Shown: positions 50,963-60,072, counted from the stretch's first letter. The stretch: 64,000 nucleotides of DNA from Myxococcus xanthus (GCF_006402735.1 NZ_CP017174.1:9071001-9135000); one strand, 5' to 3'. Notes: generated by a model not told the origin, from the letters alone. Numbers and translations are program-made.

Positions 50963-52660
50963 TCACGCCTCGGCCGGATCCACGCCAAAAAGGCGGAGCG
51001 CATCGGCGGCATAGACGTCCAGCTGCCGCTGCGTCTCCGCGGCGTCCCAGCCCAGCCGGGGCGCCATGACCTCGGCCGCCACACGCGCGGCCGCGTGCCC
51101 CTGGTCGCGCGTCTCGAACGCCACCTTGAGGCGGCGGATGAGCAGGTCCGACAGGGTGTGCACCAGTTCGTGGGTGACACCCCAGGCGGCCTCGGCGGCC
51201 CGATAGGGAAGCCCCTCGGCGAGCGGCCGGGACAACGTGGCGTCCTCTCGCGTCAGGGCCCACACGCGGCGCCAGCGGCTGCCATAGGCGCGCACCAGGT
51301 GGACGGCCGTGGCGTCGTCCCCTACCTCGGCGCGAGCCGCGGCGAACTCGGCGTCCAGCGCGCGGATGTCTCCACCCGGCAGGGGCAACGCATCCGTGGG
51401 CGAGCGGCGACGGGGCTGGCCCAAGCGTCGCTCCACGGCGTCCACCACGTCGCGCGCCATGACGCGATAGGTGGTGAGCTTGCCACCGCTGATGGCGAGC
51501 ACGCCGGAGGGGCTCACGTCGATGGCGTGCTCGCGGCTGGCACTGCCCGCGTCGGCCTGCGTGCCGTGGTAGCCGCTGGCCACCAAGGGACGGATGCCGG
51601 CCCACGCGCTCACCACGTCCGCGCGAGTGAGGCGCGCCTCGGGGAAGAAGGCGTTGGCGGACTCCAGCAGGTAGGCCACGTCGGACTCGCTGGCGCGGAC
51701 CTCCGCGGGGTGCGCGCGCGTGGACGTTTCCGTGGTGCCGATGATGGTGAAGTTGTCGGCGGGCAGCACGAACATCACCCGGCCGTCCTTGGGGGACAGC
51801 AGCGTGAAGGCGTCGCGGTGGTTGATGCGCTCGCGCGGCACGGCGAGGTGGACACCCTTGCTGCCGCGCACGGCCGGGCTCGTCCCATTCGGCGCATCCA
51901 GCCGGCGAATCTCATCACTCCACGGGCCGGTGGCGTTGACGATGACCCGTGCGCGCACGGTGACTTCCTCGCCGGTGAGGTGGTCCACCACCGTCGCGCC
52001 GTGCGCTTGTCCCTGCTCCAGGACGAGCCCCTTCACGGACGCGTGGTTGAGGACGACGGCCCCCGCCTCGGACGCGCCCACGGCATTGGCCAGGGTGAGG
52101 CGCGCGTCGTCCGTGGCCGCGTCGTAGTAGCGGGCGCCGCCCTTGAGGTGGTCGGTGCGCAGGCCGGGCTCGGCCGCGTGGACCTGCCGGGCGCTGAGCC
52201 GCCGGTAGCCCTTCACGTTCCGGAAGAGGGAGAGGGCGTCGTAGAGCATGAGGCCCGCGTTGAGCTTCCAGCGGGGCACGCGGGCACCCGCGTACACGGG
52301 CCAGATGAAGGCGAGCGGACGCACCAGGTGCGGGGCGAGCCGCAGCAGGCGTTGGCGCTCGATGCTGGATTCGAAGACGAGGCCCAGGTGGCCGTGCTCC
52401 AGGTAGCGGAGGCCGCCGTGGATGAGCCGGGACGAGCGGCTGGAGGTGCCACTGGCGAAGTCATCACGCTCGACGAGCGCCACCTTGAGGCCCCGGAGCG
52501 CGGCATCCCGCGCCGAGCCCGCGCCGGTGACACCGCCCCCGATGATGAGGACGTCGAAGGTCTCCGTGGCCAGGGCCCGCAGGCGTGCTGCGCGGGACGG
52601 AGGCGGGGGCACATCTGCTTCGGAGACAACACGGCTGAGCGCGACGGATTCAGAACGCAC
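50963..52660 (-). CDS. glpD: FAD-dependent glycerol-3-phosphate dehydrogenase
   Basis: A flavoprotein of about 565 residues oxidises glycerol 3-phosphate to dihydroxyacetone phosphate, passing electrons to quinones at the inner membrane. Visible are the FAD-binding FDVLIIGGGVTGAGSARDAALRG, the signature TSSRSSRLIHGGLRYLEHG, GATVVDHLTGEE, and the late SPSGVLAISGGKLTTYR. The C-terminal helical domain is of the DAO_C type. The start is uncertain: GTG at 52660 was taken, with a TTG at 52705 also open and no clear ribosome site for either. Stands alone, convergent to nothing nearby. Confidence 0.92.
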   Translation of the reverse strand: MRSESVALSRVVSEADVPPPPSRAARLRALATETFDVLIIGGGVTGAGSARDAALRGLKVALVERDDFASGTSSRSSRLIHGGLRYLEHGHLGLVFESSIERQRLLRLAPHLVRPLAFIWPVYAGARVPRWKLNAGLMLYDALSLFRNVKGYRRLSARQVHAAEPGLRTDHLKGGARYYDAATDDARLTLANAVGASEAGAVVLNHASVKGLVLEQGQAHGATVVDHLTGEEVTVRARVIVNATGPWSDEIRRLDAPNGTSPAVRGSKGVHLAVPRERINHRDAFTLLSPKDGRVMFVLPADNFTIIGTTETSTRAHPAEVRASESDVAYLLESANAFFPEARLTRADVVSAWAGIRPLVASGYHGTQADAGSASREHAIDVSPSGVLAISGGKLTTYRVMARDVVDAVERRLGQPRRRSPTDALPLPGGDIRALDAEFAAARAEVGDDATAVHLVRAYGSRWRRVWALTREDATLSRPLAEGLPYRAAEAAWGVTHELVHTLSDLLIRRLKVAFETRDQGHAAARVAAEVMAPRLGWDAAETQRQLDVYAADALRLFGVDPAEA

Positions 52661-52846
52661 GGCATAAGTGTAGCGACGTTGGCCGGCGAGGGCAGCGGAA
52701 ACCAATGCGCTGCGTCAAGCGCGCTACACGGAGCGAGGCTACATGTGTCCGCGAGGCACCCATCCGAGGGGGGACGGTGCCTTGCGCGTCCGGATGAAGA
52801 CAGATAGGAGGCGGCCGACCCTCCCCTCACCCCGGGCTCCACGGCC

Positions 52847-53260
52847 TTGTTGAACCCCCACGACCGACGCGACCTGGCCTGCCTGGGACTGATGGTCCTG
52901 GTGTACGGGCTCGTGGTGGCGCCGGTGCTGCACGCGGTGGTGGAGCACGGCGATGGTGGTCATCACCACCCCCATGCCCATTCACACCCGCACGGGCACG
53001 CCCACGCGCACGGTGCGAGGAACGAGCACGCACACCGTGGCGACGAGGGCGCGGGGGAACCCGCACCCGACGGTGAGCGGAAAAGCGGGCACGAGCACCT
53101 GACGGGCTCCGTGGAGCACCTGCAGGCGGTCGCGCTGGCCTGGGCGGTGATGAAGCTGCCGCGCGTGCGTGAGGTGTCGTGGTTGGCGGAGCTCCAGCGA
53201 GGCCCCACGAGGGCCCCCGGCTCCGCGGTGCGCCCGACGGCGATGCCCCAGGGCCCGTAG
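52847..53260 (+). CDS. Histidine-rich membrane protein, probable metal binder
   Basis: A 137-residue protein has one hydrophobic segment (LACLGLMVLVYGLVVAPVL). A His-rich stretch follows (GGHHHPHAHSHPHGHAHAH, about residues 37-55), then a charged linker and a short C-terminal helix. The His run is typical of Zn, Ni, Co or Cu handling proteins. There is no ATG at the start; the frame opens with TTG TTG at 52847. It lies 99 bases before a TonB-dependent receptor gene on the same strand, suggesting a role in metal uptake or storage. No family is recognised. Confidence 0.65.
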   Translation: MLNPHDRRDLACLGLMVLVYGLVVAPVLHAVVEHGDGGHHHPHAHSHPHGHAHAHGARNEHAHRGDEGAGEPAPDGERKSGHEHLTGSVEHLQAVALAWAVMKLPRVREVSWLAELQRGPTRAPGSAVRPTAMPQGP

Positions 53261-53293
53261 CCGTCATCATCCTTGCGCAGCCAACGCAGGGAG

Positions 53294-53316
53294 CCACGCG
53301 TGCGGGGCACGCATGG
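53294..53316. promoter_or_regulatory. Imperfect 10-base inverted repeat before the receptor gene
   Basis: CCA-C-GCGTGC and GCACGC-A-TGG form inverted arms of 10 bases with one mismatch around GGG, 44 bases before the receptor start. Size and place suit a metal-responsive repressor site (Zur/Fur-like), though the sequence is not the known AT-rich box. A leader hairpin is an alternative. Confidence 0.35.
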
Positions 53317-53359
53317 GTCCGTGTGTCCTGCTCGCTGACTCACTTCTAAACCCGTCCCG

Positions 53360-56020
53360 GTGGGGTCACTCCCTGAGGCGTCGTGCGCCGCGCGAAGTCC
53401 GAGCGTGCGCAAGACGCCCCAGCAAGGGGCCTGCGCCGCCGTGTGCCCGTACGTGCCCGTGCTCCTCGTTGCCGCAATGTCGTCGTGTGTCCTCGCCCTA
53501 TCGCCCTCGAACCGTCCGCCAGATGCGGCACGAGAGCCACCTCCCGCGTCCAAGGCCGCGGCAGTCACGGGCACGAGCGCACATGACGACGTGCCGCCCT
53601 CTGTCAGCACGGAGCGCCAGGCATCTGGCTGGTCAGCACAAGCCCAGTCCGCAGCGTCCGCTGGCGAATCCGCCGCCCGTACGCCCCAAGCCAATTTGAC
53701 GGCCCAACTGCCTGCCGCGCCGAACACGCAGACGCGTGCACCAGAAGCGACGCGACACGGAGCCGCGGAACTTCCCGCCGTGCAGCCATCCAAGGCCATC
53801 CAGCCCACGAGCACGGTCGCGCAGCCACCCCACCCACCCGCAGCCAGCGCCATCACGTCCGTGAACTCTCCGGCGGAAGCGGACACATCCCCAGCCAACG
53901 AGCCCGGACAGCTTCCCAAGGAAGCATCCCCCCCTCACTCCATCGCCCAAACCGCCGACGAAGTCTCGTCGGAGGCAGGCCCTCGTCCTCTCCCTTCGGA
54001 GCAGGAGGCGTCCCTCACCAGCGCATCCGCTCTCGAGGCCAAGGAGCCGCCGTCAAAGTCCACGGTGGTGCGCGGCGCGCGTCCCGCGCAAAGCGCGTCC
54101 GAGGTGACGCTGGGCCGGGACATCCTGGACGCGGCGCCACGCAGGAACGCGGTGGACCTCCTGCGAGCCGTCCCTGGCCTCGTGGCCTCGCAACACAGCG
54201 GAGAGGGCAAGGCCCAGCAGCTCTTCCTCCGAGGCTTCGACGCACTGCACGGCCAGGACGTGGAACTCGACGTCGGCGGCCTGCCAGTGAACGAGGTGAG
54301 CCACATCCACGCGCTGGGCTACGCGGACATCAACTTCGTCATTCCAGAGGTCGTGCAGGCGCTCGAAGTGACGGAAGGTTCCTACCGCGCCGCGCAGGGT
54401 GACTTCGCCGTCGCGGGAACGGTCCGCATGGACCTGGGCGTCGCCGAGCCCGGCGTCCAGCTCTCTGGCACGCTGGGCCAGTACGGCCAGCGCCGGCTCG
54501 TGGCAACAGTGCGGCCGGGAGAAGACGCGGGAACCTTCGCCGCGGTGGAACTGGGTGAAGGCAGAGGCTTCGGCGCGCAGCGGGGCTACGGCCGCGCCTC
54601 TCTCCTCGCGCAGGCCAATGCGACACTCGGAGATGGGCTGACGGTCCGCGCACTCGGAGGCAGCTACGTCACGCGCTTCGACTCTCCGGGCGTGGTGCGC
54701 GAGGACGACCTGCTTTCGGGCCGCAGCGATTTCTTCTCCGCCGCCCTGGGCCGCCAGGGCGGTTCGGTGTCACGGCACCAATTGCTGCTCGGCGTGGACC
54801 TGCCGCGCACGGGGAACGGGCGCACGAAGCTGGAGGTCTTCGGCATCCTCTCGGACCTGCGGCTGCGCAACAACTTCACTGGTTTCCGTGTCGACGAGCG
54901 CGGTGACGGCCTGGAGCAGACGAACAACGCCACCACGCTGGGCGCCCGCGCCGAGCATCGGAGGTCCGTGACGGCCTTCGGTCGCCCGGTCGCGCTGGAA
55001 CTTGGATTGGGCGCACGGCGAGACAGCGTGGAGCAGACGCAGCGGCGCTACCGCGAATCCGACGGCACCTTCTTCTCCGACGAGATTGACGCGGCCTTCA
55101 CCCAGACAGACGTCTGGGGCTGGGCCGAGGCCCGCATGCCGCTGGGCCGCTGGAGCTTCCGGTTGGGGGGGCGCGCGGACGCGTTGGGTGTGGAGGTCTT
55201 CGACGCGCTCGCCTTCCGGGACCCGCGCTACTACGACGGACAGGGCTATTCGCGCAGTGCCTTCGGCGTCCACCTGGGCGCGAAGGCAGGCGTGGAGTAC
55301 GCGCTGGGAGATGACGCGGACGCCTGGCGCCTGTTCGCCAGCTACGGTGACGGCTTCCGCTCGCCGCAGGCACGCAGCCTCTCGGAGGGCGAGCGCGCCC
55401 CCTTCGTCTCCATCCGAGGCGCGGAGCTGGGCTCGCGCAAGGACGGCGAGCACTGGGCCCTGCAGCTCAGCCTCTTCGGCTCGCAGGTGGACAACGACTT
55501 CTTCTTCGACCACACCGTGGGCACGACTGTGTACACGGGCCAGACGCTGCGCTCGGGCGTCTCCGCCGCGCTCCAGGCCCGTCCACTGTCAGGGCTCGTC
55601 ACCTCGGTCAGCGCCACGTTCGCCCACGCCTACGTGCGAGCCTCGGACACACTGCTGCCCTACTTCGCGCCCTTCGTCGCGCGCGCCGACGTGGGCTGGG
55701 ACGGCCCGCTGACCTGGACGGGGTTCGGCGGTAGCACGCTGTCGCTGGGCACGGGGCTCACCTTCATCGGTCCACGCCCGCTGCCCTTCAGCGAGCGCAG
55801 CGCCACCGTGTTCCTCGCGGATGCGCACGTCGCCATCCGCCGGGGCGAGCTGGGGCTGAGGCTGGAGGTCTCGAACCTGCTCGACGCGCGCTGGAGGGAT
55901 GGCGAGTTCGTCTACGGCTCGCGCTTCGACCCTGCCGCCGCGGCGAGCCTCGTCCCGGCAAGACATTTCACCGCGGGGTCGCCTCGGATGGCCTCGCTTT
56001 CCCTGGAGGTCCACCTATGA
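53360..56020 (+). CDS. TonB-dependent outer-membrane receptor with long Pro/Ala/Ser/Thr-rich N-terminus
   Basis: About 886 residues. An N-terminal hydrophobic part (YVPVLLVAAMSSCVLALS) is followed by roughly 200 residues of low-complexity Ala/Pro/Ser/Thr. Then comes the plug domain (SEVTLGRDILDAAPRRNAVDLLRAVPGL, LFLRGFDALHGQDVELDVGGLPVNE) and a beta-barrel ending in a typical aromatic LSLEVHL. It should bind and take up a metal complex or other large ligand. The His-rich protein gene upstream and the two lipoprotein genes overlapping downstream point to metal. The start is a GTG at 53360 and is uncertain. Codon use matches neighbours. Confidence 0.85.
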   Translation: MGSLPEASCAARSPSVRKTPQQGACAAVCPYVPVLLVAAMSSCVLALSPSNRPPDAAREPPPASKAAAVTGTSAHDDVPPSVSTERQASGWSAQAQSAASAGESAARTPQANLTAQLPAAPNTQTRAPEATRHGAAELPAVQPSKAIQPTSTVAQPPHPPAASAITSVNSPAEADTSPANEPGQLPKEASPPHSIAQTADEVSSEAGPRPLPSEQEASLTSASALEAKEPPSKSTVVRGARPAQSASEVTLGRDILDAAPRRNAVDLLRAVPGLVASQHSGEGKAQQLFLRGFDALHGQDVELDVGGLPVNEVSHIHALGYADINFVIPEVVQALEVTEGSYRAAQGDFAVAGTVRMDLGVAEPGVQLSGTLGQYGQRRLVATVRPGEDAGTFAAVELGEGRGFGAQRGYGRASLLAQANATLGDGLTVRALGGSYVTRFDSPGVVREDDLLSGRSDFFSAALGRQGGSVSRHQLLLGVDLPRTGNGRTKLEVFGILSDLRLRNNFTGFRVDERGDGLEQTNNATTLGARAEHRRSVTAFGRPVALELGLGARRDSVEQTQRRYRESDGTFFSDEIDAAFTQTDVWGWAEARMPLGRWSFRLGGRADALGVEVFDALAFRDPRYYDGQGYSRSAFGVHLGAKAGVEYALGDDADAWRLFASYGDGFRSPQARSLSEGERAPFVSIRGAELGSRKDGEHWALQLSLFGSQVDNDFFFDHTVGTTVYTGQTLRSGVSAALQARPLSGLVTSVSATFAHAYVRASDTLLPYFAPFVARADVGWDGPLTWTGFGGSTLSLGTGLTFIGPRPLPFSERSATVFLADAHVAIRRGELGLRLEVSNLLDARWRDGEFVYGSRFDPAAAASLVPARHFTAGSPRMASLSLEVHL

Positions 56021-56775
56021 ATCGCAGACACATCCTCACCGGCGCGCTGGCCCTGGCCGCCGCGGCCACGGTCCTGAGCGGCTGTGGCAGCGAAGCCGAG
56101 CGGCGCACGTTTCCCGTGGAGGTGACTTCCACGCCCATGTCGGGCGCCAACGAGCGAGGCTGGACGGTGACGGTGGAGTCCGCGCACCTCTCCGTGGGCC
56201 CGGTGCGCTTCTTCGAAGGCCGCGCGCTGACGGCCCGCCGCTTCGACTGGTACACGCTCATCGGCGGCACGGCCCATGCGCACCCCGGACACTACTCACC
56301 AGGCGACGCGCTGGCCGAGGTGCTGACCACCCGCACCGTGGACCTGCTCACCGGCGCCACGCTGGGCGACGCGAGCGCGGTGACCGGCGAGTACGGCTCC
56401 CTGGAGCTGACGCTGACGGCCCCCACGCAGGCCACCGACGCCCAGGGCGTGCTGAGCGGACAGGCGATGCGCGTTCGCGGCACGGCGCGCAACGCGGAGG
56501 GCGTCGAGCGGCGCTTCGACGCGCTGACAAGCCTGCCCAAGCCCATTGAGGGCGTGCGCTTCGAGAAGTCGCTGGGGATGGAGGCGGGCCGTGTGCGCAT
56601 CGCCGTGAAGCTGGGGACGTGGCTGGGCCGCATTGACTTCGCCACCGCGACCGATTCGGACGCGGACGGCGTCTACACCTTCCCCGCCGACAGCCAGGCG
56701 CAGAACGCGCTGGTGCGCGGCGTGGAAGACACCACTGCCTACGTCGTGACGTGGGTGGAAGGAGCTGCGCAATGA
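56017..56775 (+). CDS. Receptor-linked lipoprotein, first of a pair
   Basis: A 252-residue protein has a lipoprotein signal (LALAAAATVLSGC). The mature part begins FPVEVTSTPMSGANERGWTV and contains VESAHLSVGPVRFFEG and a His-rich GTAHAHPGHYSPGD. It overlaps the receptor stop by ATGA and the next lipoprotein by ATGA, so all three are translationally coupled. It shares a GWTV-type strand with the next protein. It may hand a ligand to the receptor. No known family assigned. Confidence 0.8.
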   Translation: MNRRHILTGALALAAAATVLSGCGSEAERRTFPVEVTSTPMSGANERGWTVTVESAHLSVGPVRFFEGRALTARRFDWYTLIGGTAHAHPGHYSPGDALAEVLTTRTVDLLTGATLGDASAVTGEYGSLELTLTAPTQATDAQGVLSGQAMRVRGTARNAEGVERRFDALTSLPKPIEGVRFEKSLGMEAGRVRIAVKLGTWLGRIDFATATDSDADGVYTFPADSQAQNALVRGVEDTTAYVVTWVEGAAQ

Positions 56776-57611
56776 AGAAGTGGATGCTGGGGCTTTCCTG
56801 TCTGGGACTGATGGCGTGCAGTGACGGCGCGGGCACGGTGACGTTCACCACCTACGGCGAGGACTACATCGAGAAGGAGATTCCCGCGGCCGTGGGTGAC
56901 GAGGACGGCATCGTGGACGGCTGGACGGTGCGCTTCAGCAAGTTCCTCGTGGTGCTCGGCGAGGTGAAGGTCGGCAACCACGACGAGACCGCCATCGAGA
57001 TGACGCAGGCGCGGGTATTCGACGTGCACAAGCCCGGCCCGGTGGTGGTGGAGACGTTCCGCGACGTGCCGGCGCAGGAGTGGGACCACGTCAGCTTCGC
57101 CATCGCGCCCAACGCCAACGCAGTCGCGGGCAACGCGGATGCCGCGGACGTCACGCGGATGAAGGACGGCGGCTACTCCGTCTACATGGAGGGCACGGCG
57201 ACCAAGAGTACGACGACCAAGCGCTTTGCCTGGGGCTTCACCACCAACACCGTCTACGAGCACTGCAAGAGCCCGGGCCTGGGCGAAGGTGTGACGGTGC
57301 CCAAGGACGGCGAGGAGACGGTGCAGCTCACCATCCACGGCGACCACCTCTTCTTCGATGACCTGCAGTCGCCGGACGCGCAGATGCGCTTCGACGCGCT
57401 GGCCGCCGCGGACAACCTGGGCATCGCGGGTCCCGACGGAGAGGTGACGCTCGAGGAACTGGCGGCGGTGGACCTGACGGAGCTGCCGTCGGGGCAGTAC
57501 GGCACGGGTGGCGTGGGCAACGTGCAGACGCTGCGCGACTTCGTCACGGCGCTGACGCGCAACCTGGGGCACTACCGCGGCGAAGGTGAGTGCGAGCCCC
57601 GGGCGCGCTGA
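56772..57611 (+). CDS. Receptor-linked lipoprotein, second of a pair
   Basis: A 279-residue lipoprotein (signal ending GLMAC) whose N-terminal mature part reads GIVDGWTVRFSKFLVVLGEVKV, the same layout as GWTVTVESAHLSVGPVRFFEG in the preceding protein. Later motifs are VVVETFRDVPAQEWDHVSFAIAPNANAV and TIHGDHLFFDDL. It ends the receptor operon and overlaps the preceding gene. Two Cys residues (EHCKSPG, GECEP) may pair. Unknown function, probably periplasmic or surface ligand binding. Confidence 0.8.
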   Translation: MKKWMLGLSCLGLMACSDGAGTVTFTTYGEDYIEKEIPAAVGDEDGIVDGWTVRFSKFLVVLGEVKVGNHDETAIEMTQARVFDVHKPGPVVVETFRDVPAQEWDHVSFAIAPNANAVAGNADAADVTRMKDGGYSVYMEGTATKSTTTKRFAWGFTTNTVYEHCKSPGLGEGVTVPKDGEETVQLTIHGDHLFFDDLQSPDAQMRFDALAAADNLGIAGPDGEVTLEELAAVDLTELPSGQYGTGGVGNVQTLRDFVTALTRNLGHYRGEGECEPRAR

Positions 57612-57623
57612 CCACGCGGTGGG

Positions 57624-57724
57624 ATGCTGGCGCGGTGGCACGGGCACGAACGGCCGGCCACCGCGCCAGCATGAGCCCCCAGGCCCGGGGCCGACCCTCC
57701 CCGGGCCTGGAGCCTTCAAGGCTC
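57624..57724. terminator. Cluster of three hairpins between convergent genes
   Basis: Three perfect stems follow in a row. They are a 15-bp stem (57624-57638 with 57658-57672), a 12-bp stem CCAGGCCCGGGG / CCCCGGGCCTGG (57679-57690 with 57699-57710), and GAGCCTT-C-AAGGCTC (57710-57724). The last touches the stop codon of the Asn-rich gene. It lies between the receptor operon end and that convergent gene, so a bidirectional terminator is likely. Confidence 0.7.
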
Positions 57725-57950
57725 AGCTCTTGTTGTGCGAGGAGCCAGACGAGTTCGCCGCGGAGTTACCCCCCGCCGGGTTGTTCCCGCTGTTATTGCT
57801 CCCGCCATTCGGGTTGTTGCCCGACTGCCGAGGGCTGTTGGGGTTCATTTGGTTGGAGCGGTTGTCCTGCGACGCCTTGTGCGCGGGGTTGTTGGGATTC
57901 TTGGAGTTGGCGCGCTGGTCGTTCTGGTTCTTGCCGCTGTCCTTGCTCAT
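57723..57950 (-). CDS. Asn-rich low-complexity small protein
   Basis: The 75-residue protein is about a quarter Asn, with Ser, Gly, Pro and Gln making up most of the rest and no hydrophobic core (MSKDSGKNQNDQRANSKNPNN...). It is expected to be intrinsically disordered and highly soluble, like hydrophilins made under desiccation or in spores. Its AAC/AAT codon richness stands out in this GC-rich DNA. ATG at 57950. No function can be claimed. Confidence 0.65.
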   Translation of the reverse strand: MSKDSGKNQNDQRANSKNPNNPAHKASQDNRSNQMNPNSPRQSGNNPNGGSNNSGNNPAGGNSAANSSGSSHNKS

Positions 57951-58161
57951 GGACCTACCTCGGGAGTCCCCAAGCGAAAGTGCCGGGGAGGCCTGAAACT
58001 AGGAAGCGGCCCAGGTGGAGACACTCGTGCGGAGGTGTTCGTCCGGTGTCGGGAAGCACACGACATCGCGCGGAGCCGGACACGGAATGCGCGAGCCGCC
58101 GCTTTGCCGGATGCGGCGACGAGCAAGGGTGCCTACCTCGTGCCCAAGGAGGTGACGCGGC

Positions 58162-58587
58162 GTGAGGACGGTCACGTACGAGCGCAGTGGGCGAACGAAC
58201 ACGGGCGCACAGGCGCTCCGGCTGGAAGGCATGAAGCACCTGAAGGTGCTGGAGCAGGGTGAGGTGGTCAGCGAGCGCGACCTCACGGGAGCGGAAGTAC
58301 AGCGCCTGGGCCCGCTCTTCGAACAAGCCAGCCGCGCCCCGGCCCCCGTCGTCATGGTTCCGCAGGCAGGTGGGCCGGACGGTCTCGCGGTGACGCTCGC
58401 GTTCGAGGACGAAGAGTCTCCTCGCGTGCGCGTCGCGGCCGAGCGACTTCCAGCCCAGGGCGCTGGCCCCCTCTACGACACCCTGCTCGAGGAACTGGAC
58501 CGGCTGCTGACGACCGAGCTGCATGCCCGGGCTCCGCGCCACGCACACGCGGTGCTGCCGCACCAGTTGCGCGAAGAAGAGCAGTAG
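58162..58587 (+). CDS. Hypothetical protein
   Basis: A 141-residue cytoplasmic protein (MRTVTYERSGRTNTGAQAL...) has a mixed beta-alpha pattern and a His-rich tail (HARAPRHAHAVLPHQLREEEQ). A GTG start at 58162 has AAGGAGG 9 bases upstream. No family is recognised. Confidence 0.6.
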   Translation: MRTVTYERSGRTNTGAQALRLEGMKHLKVLEQGEVVSERDLTGAEVQRLGPLFEQASRAPAPVVMVPQAGGPDGLAVTLAFEDEESPRVRVAAERLPAQGAGPLYDTLLEELDRLLTTELHARAPRHAHAVLPHQLREEEQ

Positions 58588-58705
58588 CGCCTCAGGGCCC
58601 GACGCCTCGTGCCGCCCGTCGTCCAGGCAAGCCGCTCATCGGGCGGGCGGGAGCGAGCCCGTAGCCGGGGTTGCTGGCGAGCTCGGCTTCTGTGAAGACA
58701 GGAGC

Positions 58706-59050
58706 ATGAGGCGCGTGCAGTTGTCCGTGCATCGCACGGTGGGAGAAGCACGGCTTCTGGCGGGTGCGCTGGAAGCCATGGGAGTGTCAGTAGAGGTACG
58801 CGGAGAAGCCCTTGCCCCTTTGAGCGGCGAGATTCCGAGCGCGGAGACCTGGATAGAGTTGTGGGTGGACCCGCGAGACCTTGAGCACGCGAAAGGCCTC
58901 CTGGCGGAGCTCCAGGAGAATCAAGAGCAGGCCGAGCGGTCGGTGGAGTGTCCACGGTGCCGCGAAGAGAACCCCGGCAACTTCGAGCTGTGTTGGAGCT
59001 GTGGCCTGGAGCTGCCCTCGGGGCTACGTCCAAGACTGCGGGCAGTGTAG
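58706..59050 (+). CDS. DUF2007-like protein with a C-terminal zinc ribbon
   Basis: A 114-residue protein has a ferredoxin-like first half (VQLSVHRTVGEARLLAGALEAMGVSVEVRGE...WIELWVDPRDLEHAKGLLAEL), which matches the DUF2007 pattern. A zinc ribbon follows: CPRCREENPGNFELCWSCG with two CxxC pairs. Probably a small signalling or degradation adaptor; function unknown. It is followed by a TPR protein gene 47 bases downstream. Confidence 0.75.
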   Translation: MRRVQLSVHRTVGEARLLAGALEAMGVSVEVRGEALAPLSGEIPSAETWIELWVDPRDLEHAKGLLAELQENQEQAERSVECPRCREENPGNFELCWSCGLELPSGLRPRLRAV

Positions 59051-59097
59051 TAGCTGGATGCAGGGTGAGGCGGAGCGCGCCTCCAGGAGAATCGGAA

Positions 59098-60054
59098 GTG
59101 CAGGAAGCAGAGGGAGCGCGTCGCCGCAGGCTGAGCCGGGGGACCCGAAGCCTGCTCATCGTGTGCACCGTCGTGACGCTCATCCACCTCATTCCACTCT
59201 TCCTCCCCAGGAACATGCCCGAGCAGCAGCTGTCCATCGCACGGGCCATGTCGAGCGTGTCGCAGCGTGTCCCTTTCCTGCGGCCCCTGAAGGACGACGC
59301 CACGGCCACGCCGGCGGAGCTGAGAGAGGCCGCGACGCTGCTGCTGGATGGGGCGCCAGATGACGCTCATGCGCTGGCCCTGGAGGCGGAACGCCGCAAT
59401 CCCCAGGAGGTCGAAACCCAGCTCCTGCTGGCGAGAATCTGCGACGTCGAGCGGATGAGCCGGTGTGTGAGCACGGCCCTGTCACGAGCAGAGACGCTGG
59501 CCCCACGAGACGCACGGCCGGACCTGCTCCGAGCGGAGCTTCAAGAGAAGGACGGGGACGTCGTGGGCGCGGCCGAGTCGATGGGGCGGGCGCATGGAAA
59601 GGCGCCCGGCGACCCGCTGGTCGGACTGCGTTACGTCCACCTGCTGAGCGCGGCGAAGCGGGGCGAAGAGGCGCTGGCCGTCCTCCGAAAGCTTGAAGGG
59701 CGCCTGCCGCATGCCAGGCTCCTGGTGGAACTAGGCCGGGTGCACAGCCGGGAAGGGCACGACGCCGAAGCGGTGGAGCTCTTTCGCGCGGCGGTGGCCG
59801 AAGACCCGAAGCTCAGCATGGGCTTCTTCGAGCTCGGGCTCGCCTGGCATCGGCTGGGCAAGGTGGCCACCGCGGAAGAGGCTTTGCGCCAGGCGGACCG
59901 GCTGGACCGGGCAGACCCCAAGGCGATGGCGGCCCTCTGCGCGATTCAGGTCAAGGAGCGGCGCATCGACGATGCCCGGCTCACGCGAATGGACCTTGAG
60001 CGGCGCTTTTCCGGCCAGCCGGAGCTGATTCGGAAGTCCTGCAGCATCCCCTGA
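59098..60054 (+). CDS. Membrane-anchored TPR protein
   Basis: A 318-residue protein has a basic N-terminus, one transmembrane helix (SLLIVCTVVTLIHLIPLFL, near 16-35) and at least five TPR-like helix pairs (ELREAATLLLDGAPDDAHALALEAERRNP, ARLLVELGRVHSREGHDAEAVELFRAAVAEDP, and others). A GTG start at 59098 has AGGAG 8 bases upstream; a longer open frame to 58948 overlaps the DUF2007-like gene and is less likely. Such proteins are scaffolds in assembly or secretion. Confidence 0.75.
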   Translation: MQEAEGARRRRLSRGTRSLLIVCTVVTLIHLIPLFLPRNMPEQQLSIARAMSSVSQRVPFLRPLKDDATATPAELREAATLLLDGAPDDAHALALEAERRNPQEVETQLLLARICDVERMSRCVSTALSRAETLAPRDARPDLLRAELQEKDGDVVGAAESMGRAHGKAPGDPLVGLRYVHLLSAAKRGEEALAVLRKLEGRLPHARLLVELGRVHSREGHDAEAVELFRAAVAEDPKLSMGFFELGLAWHRLGKVATAEEALRQADRLDRADPKAMAALCAIQVKERRIDDARLTRMDLERRFSGQPELIRKSCSIP

Positions 60055-60072
60055 CGCGAAGGGGCCGGAGAC

